A DNA stretch of 64,000 nt from Hypholoma sublateritium FD-334 SS-4 (taxonomy: Eukaryota > Basidiomycota > Agaricomycetes > Agaricales > Strophariaceae): NCBI GenBank assembly GCA_000827495.1, contig KN817663.1, positions 1 through 64,000 of the forward strand, in the 5' to 3' direction. The translations under genes were made by a program, and so were the position numbers. Under the pieces are notes generated by a model. The model made no database searches, had not been told where the DNA came from, and saw nothing but the letters and a program-made list of their open reading frames with translations. Each line of letters starts with the position of its first letter. The first letter of the stretch is position 1. Positions 10,692-22,384 of this stretch are shown piece after piece.

Positions 10692-13600
10692 ATGTTCAAA
10701 AACGCGAAGGCGCGCTTGGTTAACGTGGTCACGCTCGGCCTGGTCTTGGCCTGCCTGACTCGGTTGGGCGACGCACAGACGACAAAGACGATTACTGTGA
10801 GTGCGACGGCAAGCCACCCGATTCCGAGCACGATGTGTAAGTGTTTTCTTGCTATGTGGACCAGAAATTGACGTTGGCACACCTGGGCAGTTGGGCAAAT
10901 GTTTGAGGTCGGTTGTCAATTGAGTCATGTGTCCTTGAAAACTGGGCTAATTTATCATCTACAGGACATTAGCGTATGTTTCTATCTCGTCCATTGCAGG
11001 ATTCTCGCGTGCTCATGGTTCCATGCGCATTGGAATTGCTTGATGACAGCATGTAAGTCTCGTGTTCCCTATTTAGAAATAATACAAAACAATCTAATAC
11101 CTGAACTTGTAGAGCGGCGACGGAGGACTATATGCAGAATGTCAGTATCTCCTCAGCCAATATCTGTGGCGTGCAATTGAAACCAACCTCATGAAGTATT
11201 GCAAAACCGTGCTTTCCAACAAGTTACTCCAGGTCCGTTATCGATCTCAGTATACCTAACAGCCATTTTGACTCATGACCATGTAAAGGAACGTCCGCGG
11301 CCCTCGCCGGTTGGCTTGCGTCGAACTCGACCATCGCTGTCGTTGCGGAGACTTCGCCCATCTCATCCGCCCTTCCGAACGCGCTCGAACTCACGCTCCC
11401 CTCCGGCACAGTGTCCGGAGTTGGATTTGTAAACACTGGAAATTCTGGTGAAGCATCATTAGGAATGTCTGCGTAACAGAAGAAACTCATTTTATCTCTT
11501 CTCTGTAGGCTTCCATATAGCTACGCAGACACCATATAAGGCATCCTTCTCCTACCGTTTCCCTGCATCTGTCAACTTTAGGGGCTCCCTTATTGTCACC
11601 TTACAAGATGGGGACGGGACTGTTCTAGCCACACAGCGCGTATCCATATCAGGGTCGCAGACAACTTGGAAGGCCGTTCAAGTTACTTTGAGCACGAACA
11701 TCGTATCCGGTTCGGACGCTAATCTGTTTGGAATCTCGGTCGAAGGTGAGGGCGACGCGGGGGCTCTGAGATTCGCGATGCTCTCCTTGTTTCCTCCTAC
11801 CTTCAAAGGGAGAGAAAATGGAATGCGCATCGACATCGCAGAGGTGCGCAGCGAAGGCTTGTCACTCTGAATTGCTGTTACTCACGTGCGATGTAATCAA
11901 CAGGCTCTGGCAGAGATGAAGCCGTCCTTTTTCCGTCTTCCAGGTGGAAACAATCTAGAGGGTCAGACAACTGCAACGCGGTGGCAATGGAATAATACGG
12001 TGCGTGAGGCTCCGCGACTGCTTCGGCGGTGCTGATTTGTTTCCGTGATAGGTTGGGCCGCTTGTTGACCGACCTGGTTAGCTTATTTCTGGGTTCATCG
12101 TCGCCTTCAATTGACCGACTCATTTCCTTAGGTCGAGTGGGTGATTGGGGCTACATTAATACAGAGTACGTGGCAGTGCATACATATTTCATTGTAAGGG
12201 CGCTCGTAATATATTCTGCTCTTTCTATTAGCGGCCTTGGACTTGTGGAATACATGAACTGGTGTGAGGATCTGGGAATGGAGGCGATCATGGCTATCTG
12301 GGCTGGTTATTCCCTTGGAGGGACTAGTCTGCCGGAGGCAGATTTGCAGCCTTATATCCAGCAGGCAATGGACCAGGTGCGCTCCTCTGTTCAATACTCG
12401 CCCAATCGAGATCTGATTCTTGGTCCAGATCAATTTTGTCATCGGCGATCCGAGCAAGAGCGCTGCGGGTATGCTGCTTTTACTTTCCGAAGTTTCACGA
12501 ATACCTGATTACTTGTGCACTGTAAACAGCCGCTCAACGTGCTGCTCTAGGTCACCCCGCGCCCTATCCGGTGAAATATGTGGAAGTCGGTAACGAGGAC
12601 TTCTTCGCTGCAGACTCGTAAGTTCTCAAATGGACTGTCCTCTGCATTCCACTGATTAAACGCCTTTTACTTTAGATATGTATATAGGTGGCATGATTTT
12701 GTCACTACGTTACAAGCCGAATTCCCCAACACTCGTACGTTTCCTGCCTTGTTTTCGCGAGTTTCTGAACGGAAAACTAACTGGTACGCTGCTTAGACTT
12801 CATAGCTACTTCGGACACTTTCAGCCCCATCCTATCTCCAAATCCTACGGAATATGACATCCACGTTTACCAGACGCCAAGTAAGTAGTCATATTTTTGG
12901 TATGTATATGTGTATCAACACGGCATCCCCTAGCCTGGTTTGCGCAAAATTCCTTCATCTACGACGGATTTGAGGTATGTACGTACACATAAGAACTTCA
13001 CTTCAAATTAACGCCCAGTATCAACAGCGTAATGGGACCAAATACTTCGAGGTAAACTTGAGCTGTAGAAACTACGTCAAGCAGTGGCTTCTTGCTAACA
13101 TGATGTATAGGGAGAGTATGCTGCCATCTCGACAAATGCAAACAATCTATTTGGCTCGCCGGCTCAAGGGCGTCTTACTTTCCCGACTATGCAAAGTGCG
13201 TTTCGCATCAAGTTATGTTAGAATAATTGCTGAAACCAATCATCCGGTCAGGTGCGGCTGGCGAAGCAGCTTTTATGACGGGACTCGAGCGTAACAGTGA
13301 TATCGTGTAAGTTTTGAGATCTTGATCTATCAATAAACGCTTTCTCAGAAACCTTTCGTCTTTAGATTTGCGGCTTCGTATGCTCCCCTGCTCGGTGTAT
13401 GTTTTTCATTTTGTATACTTTGAGCATTGGTTGACGTGGATTCAATGCATCCAGCATGTCACCAATAACCAATGGGTCAGTCTTATCTTCTTAGTCCCAG
13501 AGTCGCTCCCATTAAGATGAAATGTTTTTAGACGCCCAATCTCCTTGCATTCGAGTGAGTATCCGGAACGGACCCGTAGCTCAGATTTTTTTAAACAACT

Positions 13601-14103
13601 TTTGTCGCTGGTAGTGCCGGGCATGTCTACCGCTCGACTAGCTACTACGTTCAGCAGGTAGATTTGCCTGATACATCTTTCGAGCCCTTCTCACTTATTT
13701 TGATAGCTATTCAGTGTTAATCGCGGTGATGAGTATCTTCCCAGCACATTGCCGGATCAGCTAGGCACCGTTTTTTGGAGCGTCGTTCGCAACACAGCAG
13801 CAAAAGAAATCGTAATCAAGGTGAACTTTCCCCTTTCTTCTGACGACCGATTGAGTGAGCTCATCCATATTTCAGATTTCGAACGTCGACTCTGCTCCCG
13901 CGCTTTTAACCTTTGTCCTTCCCTTCGAACAGGTCGGCGCCAAAGCAACCTTGCAGCTACTGACTGGCAACGCCACTGCCAGCAACACACCGGCGACCCC
14001 TAATTTATTCGCCCCGGTTACCAGCTCCATCACGGCTGGCAAAACGTTCAACTTCACGGCCCCCGCAGTCAGCGTTAGCGTGATCACCGTTCAGGCTTTC
14101 TGA
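10692..14103 (+). CDS. GH51 alpha-L-arabinofuranosidase, secreted
   Basis: This enzyme cleaves terminal alpha-L-arabinofuranosyl side chains from arabinoxylan or arabinan outside the cell. Residues 1-28 form a signal peptide ([19 protein letters not shown]). The N-terminal motif [19 protein letters not shown] is assembled from very small exons: 10891-10907 (17 nt), 10965-10973 (9 nt) and 11050-11052 (3 nt, CAT). It is followed by [13 protein letters not shown] and a carbohydrate-binding-like region ([10 protein letters not shown].., [17 protein letters not shown]). The catalytic TIM barrel shows [21 protein letters not shown] with the acid/base Glu, and, after splicing, YFEGEYAA with the nucleophile Glu. 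The C-terminal beta domain ends [11 protein letters not shown]. The gene has many short introns. GH51 membership is firm; the exact substrate is inferred. Confidence 0.92.
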
Positions 14104-14261
14104 AAATACAAATACAGTGGTTGATAGTGTAATGTATTTAGGCTACCTTGGAGCAAAATTGAATGCATGATGTTGGCTGTACTCATGCTGATCAAAAATT
14201 TCTACATGTTCGCTTTTTGGGATCTTAAAATCTCAAATGGCTCTTTGACGCCCCGAATTGA

Positions 14262-15969
14262 CTAGGTAGAATTGAATGAGTCTCCGAGCTGTGAAGAGAC
14301 GTGAAGCGCATCATTACCATGTCGTAGGTTCAATCGATTGTAAAGTTCTTTGTTGATCTTATCAAATGCCACTGCGAGAGTACTCAAGTACTCTTCGGAA
14401 TTATGGTCAAACATGTTCCCCGCCGGTACATCAAGCTGATAACAGTAGAGAGGTTAGCTAGCAGGGATCTCCGGTTTTAAAACCACTTGCCGTGAATGAC
14501 GGGCCATATAATGGGAATCCGCCGTGATCGGGGATTTCAGTCTCCAAGCTCAGCGGACTGCCAAGCTGCGGAGGAGTGAGTGCTCCGAATGTGAGTCAAA
14601 TAAGAAACTTGCCGCAATAGACGTAAAATAAGACCATGCTCTGGCAGCATTCGGTGAATTGTATCCTCCTTGGAATATTTGAGCATACACAGAAGAGGAA
14701 ATTCAATGAAATCGGCGTAGTAAATCACCTCCTCCCAGCAAAAGCTTCTTCCCAGGCCATTCATTTATAACTTTTTGCACACACCATCCCATTGAGCCTG
14801 CACTGTCTCCAAGTGACCAATTGAAGGTAGCACACGGGTCTCCAGCAAGAGTGTCCACGCCACATTGGAGCACGACAAAATCCGGGCTGAAAGTATTTTT
14901 GACTTGCTCGACCAGAGGCCATATCCGTGCGTATGTCGCGTCCGATGCCCCTTGTTTTAGTGGCAGGGATAGGGTGAAAGGATCAAATTCTGGGCTCATT
15001 ACGTCTGGCAAGGCCGCACGCTCAGATACCGGGAAAAAGCCAGGGGATGAATGGTGTATACTAAGCGTCTGGTCACAATATGTAAGTATTCTGTTTGATG
15101 GTATCAATATGGAATTCACCTACCAGTACTTGTGGAGTAGCTGAAGATATGGACGAGTAAAAAGCTTCGGATACAGCGTCGGAAAAGTGCAGATCCAGAT
15201 CGAGATACATTATCCTGGGTTTCTGAGAAATTGCTTCTGGTATGGGCACATCTTTAAGCTGGACCGGGAGTCTTTTGAGAGTCAGTATTGCCAGAATACA
15301 GTCTGCGACGTAGCAGAAGCCGGATGCTTGAGATTTTCGAGCATGGTGCCTAGTCATTGCAAATGAGATCGACTAAATCGACGGCAATAGTGCGAGGACA
15401 GTACTACCTTCCACCATCCCAACAAAGGGCGATATCAGTTAGGTTTTGTTGCAGCGCTTTCGTTGCAGTCAAAGTAGCTCCACCCACAAGTTGAACATAC
15501 TCTGCCAGGCCAGCAAACATGGGACAATCCTACCACGTACGTGTGAGTAACTTTGTTTTACGGTTGGAACATGGCTGTGGACATGCATCTTCTAGACCGA
15601 GCTCTGCGTTGAGCCCTGGTTCACTTCCCGAGCGTTGTCGATCCGACGTTCTGTCCAACACAACCTCAAGATAATCACGAGTATGGTATGCAGCGAGTTC
15701 TTTGTAGGTGGCTTTCCGGGGAGAAATCACCTCAAGCCGCCGCTTGCAGGTCGTTGTAGTATTGTTCAATAGGCCCAGTGAACTGACTAGGGAGTGAACT
15801 ATCACCGAACGTTTCCTGTTAGAAGGAAGTAACGACGAAATCTGCAAGATTATTACATCGTAATTGTCAGTAAAGCCTTCTTCAAACTCCTGTCAGACAA
15901 GTTTCTTACTCTGGCTAGATCTTGAGATCCAATGTACACCACGGCTGGCGGCTCTTGGTCGCCCAGCAT
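14262..15969 (-). CDS. Class I histone deacetylase (HDAC8/Hos1-like)
   Basis: A zinc-dependent deacetylase acting on histone or other acetyl-lysines. After removing short introns the active-site series is complete: WDGG-R-HHARKSQASGFCYVAD (paired His and charge-relay Asp), YLDLDLHFSDAVSEAFY (zinc-binding Asp and His), SIHHSSPGFFP, VLQCGVDTLAGDP (second zinc Asp region) and LLLGGGGYNSPNAARAWSYFT with the catalytic Tyr. The N-terminus reads MLGDQEPPAVVYIGSQDLAR then ISSLLPSNRKRSVIVHSLV, and the C-terminus DVPAGNMFDHNSEEYLSTL. The compact size and lack of a long tail suggest the HDAC8/Hos1 branch rather than Rpd3. The start at 15969 is the best of several ATGs. The gene is convergent with GH51, 158 bp between stops. 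Confidence 0.9.
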
Positions 15970-16317
15970 AATCACTTGAGGTAAGAAGCTGCAGTAGGAA
16001 GTTGACTCGTGTAGGGCACCGACGATAATCACACTTGGGCGTTGGCTGCTGGGAGACGCGACGCGAGTGCTGCCATCATGATATCAAATTCAATTCGATT
16101 TTCGCACTCGACCATTCAGTACTCCCATCAAACTCTCATCATAAATTAAAATACTTACAAGTTGCTTCCAACGTTAAAGTCGTTGATAATATGTAACCAA
16201 GGCACAGAAACCGCGCTGATCTGCTAAAAAGTCAGAAGGTGGACACTTTTGAAAGTCTTGTGCAGTCGAAACTTGAAAGTTGGAAGCGTTGAGTTCAAAT
16301 ATTTTTCAGTAAAAATA
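15970..16317. other. Intergenic, HDAC upstream region
   Basis: About 350 bp between the HDAC start and the first tRNA gene. It should contain the HDAC promoter and 5' UTR. An in-frame ATG further upstream, near 16080, may be used instead. Nothing else is recognised. Confidence 0.45.
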
Positions 16318-16408
16318 TGGACGCATTGGGAATTGAACCCAACACCTCTCGCAAATCACTACGACATTTGTGCTAAGCGAGCGTGATAACCAACTACACC
16401 ATGTGCCC
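16318..16408 (-). tRNA. tRNA-Ala (AGC) with a 17 nt intron, copy 1
   Basis: On the minus strand this begins GGGCACATGGTGTAGTTGG and ends GGTTCAATTCCCAATGCGTCCA (discriminator A included). The anticodon stem CTCGC/GCGAG encloses TTAGCA, so the anticodon is AGC. A 17 nt intron follows position 37. The acceptor stem has the G3-U70 wobble pair, the alanine identity element, and one A-C mismatch at 5-68. Without the intron the tRNA is 74 nt. Box A and box B promoters are internal. Confidence 0.92.
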
Positions 16409-16476
16409 TTCGTATTGGTGCCTGAGGTGATTCTTCGGCACGGGCGCCTATTTAAGAATAGCAGAAAAGGCAAAAC

Positions 16477-16565
16477 TGGACGCATTGGGAATTGAACCCA
16501 ACACCTCTCGCAAACCACCTCAATTTGTGCTAAGCGAGCGTGATAACCAACTACACCATGTGCCC
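16477..16565 (-). tRNA. tRNA-Ala (AGC) with a 15 nt intron, copy 2
   Basis: The mature part is identical in every stem and loop to the copy 68 bp away, including G3-U70 and the 5-68 mismatch. The intron is 15 nt and differs in sequence from that of copy 1 after its first five bases. The two genes form a tandem pair in the same orientation. Confidence 0.92.
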
Positions 16566-16943
16566 CTGTATGCAAATTTGGAGCATATACTTCCGGCCGT
16601 AAACGCGTATGTTAACACACATTCTGACTTGCTTTGGACTTGCCTGCTTGTAAGTTGTAAGTACTCGGTAGGTACAACAATCGATTTTACTTAACAAGTA
16701 AAGTGTATGAGCGGCAAGCAACAAAAAACCCTGCCTTACAGCGGTTGTCATACGTGACATGCATTTAATTACGGTGCCTACCATTCGGAACTCGTCCACA
16801 TTGGCTGCTCTGAAATGCAGATTGACAACAGATTGAAGAATCAAAAGATTTACATAAATATTTGTACAGCTGACGTACATTAATAAAGCTGCCAGTAAGT
16901 AACGGAAGTATTGTTGATACAACATATTGCTAGCATGGTATTC
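16566..16943. other. Intergenic
   Basis: About 380 bp between the tRNA pair and the stop of the AIF/FSP1-like gene. No gene recognised. Confidence 0.5.
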
Positions 16944-18422
16944 CTACTTGTCCGAGTCAGGGTCCGGCTCACACTTGTACGGCAAACCAATGTTTCGTCG
17001 ATTATACCCGACCAACAGATCATTTGACTTGATATACCGAGTCAGGAAGCCACCAAATGTCAGACCACAGAGGCATCCCAAATATGATGCACCGTCTGTC
17101 TATAATATACGCACATCATCAATTCCACGGTGAGAATTGTGCGAAGCTGTGCCACATACCCTTCCGATGCTTATGAACATGATTTCCGTACTCTTCTTGT
17201 ATTCTCTTTTTGGAAGACGCCCCTCAAGATAATTCATTACATTTGCGATCACCACGGGGGCATGACCGAAGGATATCTTGGTGAGCTGTTTGGTTTCCGG
17301 CCAGTCGATTATGTCTCCCAACGCAAAAATATTGTGGTGGTTTTGCATCTGGAGTGTTGGCATCACCTTTACATATCCTCGGTCGGTGAGTACAGCTGGG
17401 CGGAGAAATTTAAGGAGAGAGGTGTTTGGACGGCCACCACGGGCGTATATCTTAGAGGCTATCAGACTTTTGAGCCACCGAAAGAAAATAGACGACATAC
17501 TACTAGATCACAGGGTAATGATGTTCCGCTTCCGGTTGTGAGAATGCCTTTAGGTTCTAGTGTACCATCGAGAGTGTCATTGAAGACGATGTTAACGCCT
17601 TTCCGACGCAGTCGGCGCTCGATATCCATTCGGAACTTTTCTGGATACGTTTCGGCAAGGAGTAGATTATTTGCTTGGACGATGGTGGTGCTTTTGGACT
17701 GCAATAATGAAACCCGTGTCAGATAAGCGCCGGTGAGCCTAATGCTGTGCAATTATTTAATTACCGGAAATGTATCTTTAATCTCTCCCGCGATTTCTGG
17801 CAACACCGCTTTTAAGCAAACATACTGAGGGGTAGAAGTCGGAGGTGCTCACCGATACCCACGGCGCCACCACCGGCAATGACAATATTCTGGGAGGTTT
17901 TGATTTTTTCGCGCCAACTTGATATATGTTCCCTGAACGCCAGTTCGTCGTTGGGGAATGCGAGATGTCCAAGCCAGCATGACCCAGTAGCGACGATGAG
18001 GACGTCGTACATAATCTTCTCGCTGCCATCGACGACGACGAAGCCCCCCTTCGATATCAGAGGGTCCTTATTCTCTTCGATAGAGGTGACCGTGCCGATT
18101 TTGAGTTCCCCAGGGAAACTCCCGAATACTTTGTCATACGACATGAAGACAGAGCTGAGGGGAGCGTCGGCACTAGACAAGACACGCAGTGCACTTGGAA
18201 GATAGGTGAAACGTGGTCTGGCAGTAACCAGAATCAGCCTGTGTTTTGACTTGAGCAACTTCGACGATAGGCCACGAACGACTGTGGTACAGACGAAGTC
18301 CAGGTGAGTCAAAATTGTTCCAGAGTCTGGTTCTAGTCAGGCTTGCCTTCAACCCCTGCTATGCCACCGCCTACAACTACAACAGATAGGCGATTATCTG
18401 GAGTATGTTCTTGGATTTGCAT
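16944..18422 (-). CDS. AIF/FSP1-like FAD-NAD(P)H oxidoreductase
   Basis: Pyridine-nucleotide disulphide oxidoreductase family, close in layout to AIFM2/FSP1 and yeast Aif1, which reduce quinones with NAD(P)H. Exon 1 gives an N-terminal FAD-binding Rossmann motif, VVVVGGGIAGVEVVRGLSSKL. Further on come VLIVATG, a second dinucleotide fold NIVIAGGGAVGIEIAGEI, and the C-terminal FAD motif NIFALGDIIDWPE. The protein ends in YKCEPDPDSDK. Intron 1 (18282-18346) begins GC (AAG-GCAAGC), which is the only choice I found that keeps VEVVRGL in frame. There is no N-terminal targeting peptide ahead of the FAD fold. The cellular role is inferred from the family only. Confidence 0.88.
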
Positions 18423-18637
18423 GGTTTGAATAAAAATGGCTAGAAAGTGGGAAACCTGTCACTATCACTAGTAGGCCTGCAGTTACCCATCCCTCCCACT
18501 TATATATATCGTTTGGTTCCTCAGGCTATTTGTAGTATCATCAGAAGATGTGATGTAAAACGAGCTAGTTATAAGCGAGCCAAAGAGAATGCATCAGCGG
18601 TTTGACGGACGGACATGACTTAAATCTTCTCCAATTA
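18423..18637. promoter_or_regulatory. Upstream region of the oxidoreductase gene
   Basis: A 215 bp stretch between the oxidoreductase start codon and the MITE. It should hold that gene's promoter. A run near 18500 (TATATATA) is the only TATA-like feature I see. Confidence 0.35.
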
Positions 18638-19291
18638 GGCTGCGTTCGGAAACATAATTCTATATTATCAGACGGAATTATTCCCATATATGGCAGCCAG
18701 ATTATTCGTCACCTGCTTTAATGATCTCGTGCATCTGTGACCTGATGTGACCATTATCGCCCGGTCTAGACTGTGATGATAATTAATTGATAGCTTGATG
18801 GCCGTAATTGAGCCGTTGTTACCCTATTCGAACTTCCCGGGTCAAATCAAAGTCCAGGAAGGTGATGTCGCTGCCTTCCTTGTTTGAAAATACATGTATT
18901 GTTGCTTTTCAGGAGCTNNAAAAAAAGGAGAAGGGAAGNTTACCNGTATTGATAAACTTGTGCTCAAGTTTTGGCTTTACAGNTGACTACCNAATATCTC
19001 TGCTATTTTCAAGCTCATTGAAGACATATANTGACAANTGTAAATAGTGTACTTAACCTACCTTGAATAGGGTAAATCCTAATGGAAAACAAACGGCCGA
19101 ATTGTTTTTACCATGCCAACATCAAGCCGATTTTTGCCGATATAGCAGAAATGATCCGAAGGTCCTCCTCCGAGGACGGGCACATTTCATCCCAATTCAG
19201 CTGTCACTGGGAGGAGGGCGTGATGACATGTGATCTCCATCTCCATCATAATTCCGTCTGATAATATGGAATTATGTTTCCGAACGCAGCC
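18638..19291. mobile_element. PIF/Harbinger-type MITE, 654 bp
   Basis: The two ends are inverted copies of each other over about 44 bp with one mismatch (18638-18681 and 19248-19291), starting GGCTGCGTTCGGAAACATAA. Both ends are flanked by TTA (18635-18637 and 19292-19294), the TWA target duplication of the PIF/Harbinger superfamily. There is no coding capacity and there are several n positions inside. The element sits between the divergent oxidoreductase and Sin1 genes, its right end 133 bp before the Sin1 start codon. Confidence 0.85.
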
Positions 19292-19381
19292 TTAGATCGT
19301 CTTCCAGCGATCACGGTTGAGCGTGGCGGTGATCCACACTTTGTCCGGGTAAGGCAAACATTGCCCACGCTTCCCTGGTCG

Positions 19382-19419
19382 TTGTCCACAGCGACGACAC
19401 GTCCCTTCGCTGTGGACAA
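19382..19419 (+). promoter_or_regulatory. Perfect 13 bp hairpin just before the Sin1 start
   Basis: The arms TTGTCCACAGCGA (19382-19394) and TCGCTGTGGACAA (19407-19419) are exact inverted complements with a 12 nt loop. The hairpin ends 5 nt before the Sin1 ATG at 19425. If transcribed, it would be a stable stem-loop in the 5' UTR able to slow scanning ribosomes. Alternatively it is a DNA-level palindrome bound by a dimeric factor. Confidence 0.6.
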
Positions 19420-19424
19420 GTAAT

Positions 19425-22384
19425 ATGTCTCTTATATGTGACACCGAGTAAGTATGCGTCGTCCTGTCGTTGCTTTGACTCATCCACTCCTAGTTTCCTC
19501 ATTCACAGTCTGCGTCTCGCGTATCTGCGCGACGTCGACGACCCTTATGGATCTAGAATCATTTCCTTCGATCCATCTCACCAAAACAACCCTTACATCA
19601 TATCTGCGTCCCTGGCGGACGTTGACCGATGCCCACAACTGGCCCTACCAGCCAGTCCGAATCTGAGTGAAGATGAACAGGATCGCCCGCTTGGGTTTCC
19701 AGGTGCCCGGCTGAAGCACACGCACACGATTATGGGGGGACGTACGGGCGGGTTGGGCCTCCGCGTGAACGCAAAAGTGGCGTCGACGTCGAAACGGATG
19801 TCTCAAACACCCCGCAACCTGGATCTGAAGAAATTTGTCGCCGATGCCGCACCTGTGCAAGAGGCCGCCATTCCGAGCGAGAAGAGCTTCGTCCAGTCGG
19901 CCCCGGGCGAGGATAGTTGGATCAAGCTCGACGATTCGGACAGTGCAAACTCGCCAGAGCCAACAGTGCAGGTGCATCAAGCGACTGCGCCTGAGGTGGA
20001 AGAGGCTCCTGTCACGAAGGTTGTCCAGTTCATCCCCAAATTCAAGGGCGCGGCCGAGATGGAGGCACGGCGGCGGGTCCGCATGGCAGCGCGTCGGGGA
20101 CCCGGCGGTGCACTTACCGCGCAGCCTGCTCAGCGGCCCAATCTCGACTTTTCGTCATCCGAAGACGAAGTGGACAATCCTACGTCATACGCTTTCGACG
20201 AGACGGTGGTGGATAGCATGGACGAAGGGGATGAATTCGATCCGTAAGCCCCCTTATGTTCGAGTCTCTTATTTACTCATTCCATTACGCAGGGAATTCG
20301 CTGCAACGCGCACAGGCGTTACGTTGGACAGCGCTTCAGACGTTACTTCTGTTTTCTCTCCAGCTACGGTCAACTCATCTGTCCCTGCTTCGACTTCGCA
20401 AAATGTCCACCGCTCTCATGGTCGATTAAGCCCCGTTTCCGAACATACTGGACATATGCAGAAACAAATAAGCAGAACGGAAGACGGTTCTCGTGCGAAA
20501 CGGATTGACGGCCCTTCGCGAAGCAGAAACAACAGTGCGCCTAATATTGGTCAACCTAGTACTTCACACCCAGTGCCAACTTCTGAGAAGCTATTCTTGC
20601 GCAAAAAGGTCCAGCCAATGAAACCTCTCAAGTCGAGCTTGTCAGCCATGTTAGCATCGTCTGGTAGCTCGTCGAATCCGTTTGCAGAAATGTATGCCAA
20701 CATTTCGGGTCGCGGAGAGTCAGCTTCAACCAACGTGCAGGTCTATTTTATGCACGCAACACACCCGCACGGGAAAGCCATGGAGCTCAATGTCCGACGC
20801 GATGCTACGGTGGAAGAAGTTATTGGATTCGCACTGTGGAACTACTGGGAAGAGGCTTGGCTTCCGAAGCTCGACGAAGGTCTTAGCGGCGAAGACGATC
20901 CAATGTGGGCAACAAGGCTGTCGGCTATTGGCTGGATTCTCAGGATAGCGGAAGACGATGGCGAAGTGGACGATGATTTCCCGCGTATGTTACAGATTTG
21001 CATGTCTTCTATTATTGAACATATTGACGGTTGCCTTTTTGTAGCACCGGATCGATTGGAAAAGGTTGCCAAATTCTCAGAGGCGTATGCTATTTTGGAA
21101 GCGACGCCCGCGCAAAGTATGTTCAATGCACACGTTGAACTTTGATATCATTGTTAATTCAAATTTAGTCCAACAGAACAGGGTACTGGAAAGCAAGATC
21201 CAAAGGCGGCCGTCCCGCACAGTTGCAAAGAAGCCTGTGGATAAAGTCGTGGTGCCAAATCAGGCCATTTCCTTGGCAGCGCCAGCAAGTGCTATGCATG
21301 GATCGAGTCTGGGATCTGTGTTATCCACATCGTTGGGACCTTCATCCAGTCATGGACCACAGATATTCTTGCGTATTCATACCGCAGATGCTGTCCACAT
21401 ATCCACAACAATCCCAGTGTGAGTATTTCTTTCGGGTCCTTTCATAAATGCTGACGGCCATCCTATTACATAGCTCTGCCGGTATGTATATGCAGGAAGC
21501 TCTCGAACTGGTGTGTCGCAGGCGCAAGCTCACAAATCCCAACGAATTTGCTCTCCTGCTCGCAGACAAGAGCATCATTATTCCACTCGACCGCACGGTC
21601 GCGAGTCTGCAGGGAAAGCGTGAGCTGCTCCTGATGAAGCGTAGCATGCTCCCGCAGATGGGCGCCGTGGCCTTGAAAGGCATGGGGAAGACGACAGATC
21701 CCAATGGTTTGCAGAGTTCATTGCATCACGTCTGATGAGGCCTCTGATGAAATTGCATTCAGCGTCTATATTCAAACGGATGTCTGATACCCCCGAACAA
21801 CAATCATCCTCCATCCTGGATTACACGGCTGCATACAAGGTAGGAATAGCTTCCCCAAATGCAATCTCCTTGTGATGTCCCGGTGTCTAATATATGCCCC
21901 CGCTAGAAATACACTATATACCGAAAGATGCCGATGCTCGTCGCTCGGCAGGAGCGCACACTGGCAATCGATGGCGATTACATTCATGTACGTATCATTA
22001 CATAAAGTATTGACGTTGAAATTGGCTGATGTGGCGGCATATCTTGTACAGGTTATGCCATCCACCAATAAAGCACGGGTGGTTTTCGACAGCGGAAAGA
22101 CGTCATCATATCACATCAAGAGTATTGCTGATTGCCAGCAGTCCGGGAAGACATCGTCCATCTTCAAGCTCATACTGAACCGCGCGGCTGGAAACAAGCG
22201 ATATGACTTCGAGGCCGAGAGCCCTAAACTCGCAGGTAGGTCGAAAACTTTGTCCTTCATTACTTATCCCTGACAGGGATCATACATTTCAGCTGAAATA
22301 GTGCAGACAGTCAAGAATCTCAAGGCCGCTCTTGATCGCTCCGGAACCGTCAACAAATCACGGAGGAGTCGGCTGGTGGCTTAA
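19425..22384 (+). CDS. Sin1/Avo1, TORC2 complex subunit
   Basis: Sin1 holds TORC2 together and presents AGC kinases for phosphorylation. A 23 nt first exon (MSLICDTD) joins through a 46 bp intron (19448-19493) to FLIHSLRLAYLRDVDDPYG, the conserved N-terminus. Exon 2 ends at 20243 and exon 3 starts at 20293. The middle is low-complexity and Ser-rich. The CRIM domain shows VQVYFMHATHPHGKAMELNV, EEVIGFALWNYWEE and LRIAEDDGEVDDDFPPPDR. A Ras-binding-like segment follows (IFLRIHTADAVHISTTIPV.. LALELVCRRRKL-type), then a PH domain (YTIYRKMPMLV.. ERTLAIDGDYIHVMPS.. TSSYHIKSIADC.. FKLILNR), ending SRRSRLVA. The PH domain targets membranes. A MITE and a hairpin lie just upstream. Confidence 0.93.

Noticed and set aside
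18808..19047. 79-codon frame inside the MITE
   Set aside because: It runs through several n positions and has no family similarity; the element is too small for a transposase.
19835..20292. First part of a 436-codon frame overlapping Sin1
   Set aside because: Only the part after 20293 is Sin1 exon 3; before that the true frame is the one reading MGGRTGGLGLRVNAK, so the start of the long frame is a shadow.
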